From Synechococcus sp. PCC 7335 (GTDB taxonomy: Bacteria > Cyanobacteriota > Cyanobacteriia > Phormidesmidales > Phormidesmidaceae), in contig NZ_DS989905.1 of NCBI RefSeq assembly GCF_000155595.1, forward strand, positions 571,040 through 635,039: 64,000 bases of DNA. Direction: 5' to 3'. Position 1 is the stretch's first letter, and each line of letters begins with the position of its first letter. The notes under the pieces were generated by a model, which had not been told where the DNA came from, made no database searches, and saw only the letters and a program-made list of their open reading frames with translations. Positions 62,527 through 64,000 of this stretch are shown here, in pieces. The position numbers and the translations under genes were made by a program.

Positions 62527-63867
62527 ATGAATCGTCAGGTAACAGTTGATGAAGCCTTGGAGCGTCTAGAAGACCTCTTAGAGTCAGATTACTGCAATCA
62601 AATTCAAGCTTCTATCTTCCGTAGTATTTGGGACGGTCAGTCCTACATAGAGATTGCCAATAGCACAGAATATGACTATGGCCATTCGAAAGATATTAAC
62701 GCACAGCTTTGGCGATGTCTCTTGGAGACTTTAGGGAAAAAGGTTACTAAAAGCTACGTTCGTAACACGTTGTGCAAAATAAGTAGGAATAACCTTCAGG
62801 TAGGTGAGCCACCTGTTGCGAACTTAAACACACTCAAGGTAAAGCAAAGCTGGGAAGGAAGGATTGATGTTGAAAGGCTCTACGGTCGCTGCGAAGAACG
62901 CCGTATCCTAATAGATTGGATCATTCAAGACTGCTGTCGTTTAGTGTCTATCTTGGGTATAGGAGGTATAGGTAAAACAGCTCTTATCTTCAAACTAGCC
63001 GCAAATATTCAAGCGCATTTCGACTACGTCATTTGGCGGTCTCTTCAACGTGATTTCCCAATAGAAGAGCTACTATCTGACATCATCCGGTTTCTATCAG
63101 ACCAACAAGATACGTCAGTACCTAACCTAGATGATCGAACAATCAGCTACCTGCTGATACACCTACGACAGAATCGTTGCCTCCTAGTACTCGACAACGC
63201 AGAGTCTGTTCTGCGAAAGGATACAGGTGCTGACTGTTATCAAGAAGCCTATCAAGCATACGGTTCTCTGTTTAGAAGAATCGCGGATGCATCTTATCAA
63301 AGTTGCTTGCTGATAACGAACCGGGAAAACCCACTGGGCATATCGCGTAGGGATAGGACACATTCGCTCGTTAATAGCCTACGCATTAATGGGCTTGACC
63401 CTACTACTAACAATAAGATTTTTCAGACAAGATTATCTATTGTGGAGAACGAATACGAACAACTATATAACCACTATCGCGGTAATCTACTAACTCTCAA
63501 GATAGTGGCTGCAACGGTTAAGTCAGTGTTTGATGGAAGGGTTGCTGAGTTCTCTAATTGTGACACCTTACTTTTTAGGAAACTGTGGGATGTACTAGAA
63601 CGGCAGTTTGCTCGGTTGACTGAGTTAAAGAAGCGAGTGATGTACTGGCTAGCTGTCAATCGAGACTGGGTGAAACTGCCTGATCTCAGAGAAGAGCTAC
63701 TGTCAACGGTATCTTATCGAGCGCTACTAGAAGCGACAAAATTACTAAAAGTTCGTTTTCTAATTGAAACAGGTATAGAAGGCATCACGCAGCAGCCTAT
63801 TGTCATGAAATATACATATGCCAGAGCGATTGATTATTCAGTTCTATGGAGGAGTAAATCAATGTAA
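62527..63867 (+). CDS. vMAP-type N-terminal domain plus NB-ARC ATPase
   Basis: The 446-residue protein opens with the small helical domain typical of cyanobacterial vWA/MoxR-associated (vMAP) NB-ARC proteins: VDEALERLEDLLES, IFRSIWDGQSYIEIANSTEY, DINAQLWRCLLETLGKKVTK. Next is an NB-ARC ATPase with Walker A LGIGGIGKTAL near residue 148, Walker B CLLVLDNAESVL near 224, and the GNLLTLKIVAATVK (GLPL-like) motif near 320, then a winged-helix region. Relatives usually continue into WD40 or other repeats; here the protein ends after the winged helix, so it may be truncated or may work with a separate sensor. The start ATG 62527 has AGTAAGCATGTC before it. Confidence 0.82.
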   Translation: MNRQVTVDEALERLEDLLESDYCNQIQASIFRSIWDGQSYIEIANSTEYDYGHSKDINAQLWRCLLETLGKKVTKSYVRNTLCKISRNNLQVGEPPVANLNTLKVKQSWEGRIDVERLYGRCEERRILIDWIIQDCCRLVSILGIGGIGKTALIFKLAANIQAHFDYVIWRSLQRDFPIEELLSDIIRFLSDQQDTSVPNLDDRTISYLLIHLRQNRCLLVLDNAESVLRKDTGADCYQEAYQAYGSLFRRIADASYQSCLLITNRENPLGISRRDRTHSLVNSLRINGLDPTTNNKIFQTRLSIVENEYEQLYNHYRGNLLTLKIVAATVKSVFDGRVAEFSNCDTLLFRKLWDVLERQFARLTELKKRVMYWLAVNRDWVKLPDLREELLSTVSYRALLEATKLLKVRFLIETGIEGITQQPIVMKYTYARAIDYSVLWRSKSM

Positions 63868-63932
63868 CGATGGACTCTTCTGTTCACACTTAAACAATAA
63901 TTAGATTGTCTAATCCGAAATGGGGAAGTTCT

Positions 63933-64000
63933 ATGAAAGCTGTTATTTCTTCTGATAAGCACTCTTTAGATTTGGTCCTAAGCGAGGCCCAGAGATTATC
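63933..64000 (+). CDS. Start of a further gene, cut by the window edge
   Basis: An ATG follows GGGGAAG at a good distance and opens MKAVISSDKHSLDLVLSEAQ. Only 22 codons are visible, so no family can be assigned. It may be the partner of the NB-ARC gene 65 bp upstream. Confidence 0.4.
   Translation, partial: MKAVISSDKHSLDLVLSEAQRL

Noticed and set aside
1-64000. CRISPR array or tRNA genes
   Set aside because: No regularly spaced repeats and no cloverleaf-like sequences with CCA-type ends were noticed on reading.

Overview
The window looks like accessory DNA from a filamentous-type cyanobacterium, probably a large plasmid or a mobile-element-rich chromosomal region. Evidence for a cyanobacterium is the repeated GCGATCGC (HIP1-like) octamers inside genes, a CYP120-like P450, a DUF1822 protein next to a sigma factor, a caspase/STAND/WD40 protein and a vMAP-type NB-ARC protein. 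ParA/ParB with flanking palindromes, a pRiA4b ORF-3 family protein, two PIN toxin-antitoxin pairs, an intact tyrosine recombinase and many transposon remains point to a plasmid or an island. No rRNA, tRNA or CRISPR array was seen.

Layout. 1-8.2 kb is a transposon graveyard: an internally deleted IS21 element, an intact-looking 1326-bp IS4-like element with perfect 18-bp inverted repeats and a 9-bp target duplication, an IS630 scrap, a truncated IS1182 transposase, and the 3' end of a Tn3-family tnpA. It also carries a VOC protein, a TetR/P450 divergent pair and a beheaded SDR gene. 8.3-30 kb is a coherent two-armed cluster diverging from about 16.3 kb. The minus arm encodes a C39-like peptidase with DxDGDG repeats, a small unknown protein, two dynamin-like GTPases, a GrpE-like protein, a membrane protein and a lipoprotein. 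The plus arm encodes a sigma-70-like factor, a DUF1822 protein, three Hsp70 ATPases with three different C-terminal modules, a coiled-coil protein, and a 1660-residue caspase-STAND-WD40 protein. I regard this Hsp70/GrpE/dynamin/protease cluster as the most interesting candidate system.

30-35.3 kb holds transposon debris, a 293-bp long-inverted-repeat element, an unrecognised gene pair, a PIN/DUF2281 toxin-antitoxin pair, a tyrosine recombinase and the remnant of a second one. 35.4-56.6 kb is a defence island built on a class 1 DISARM locus (drmD, drmMI, drmA, drmB, drmC). It has extra pieces: a RelE-UvrD fusion just upstream of drmD, a VapBC pair between drmD and drmMI, a convergent subtilase/AAA pair resembling ietAS between drmMI and drmA, and an IS982 element exactly at the drmA/drmB junction. 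drmB carries an in-frame stop codon, so the DISARM may be inactive.

56.6-64 kb carries a recombinase scrap, a parAB operon bracketed by palindromes centred on TGCAATATTGCA, four tiny mostly membrane-spanning ORFs, an OLD-like nuclease gene broken by a 5-bp tandem duplication, a second copy of the Tn3 end in the same orientation as the first (about 53.6 kb away), an IS5-family scrap, a vMAP/NB-ARC ATPase and the first codons of another gene.
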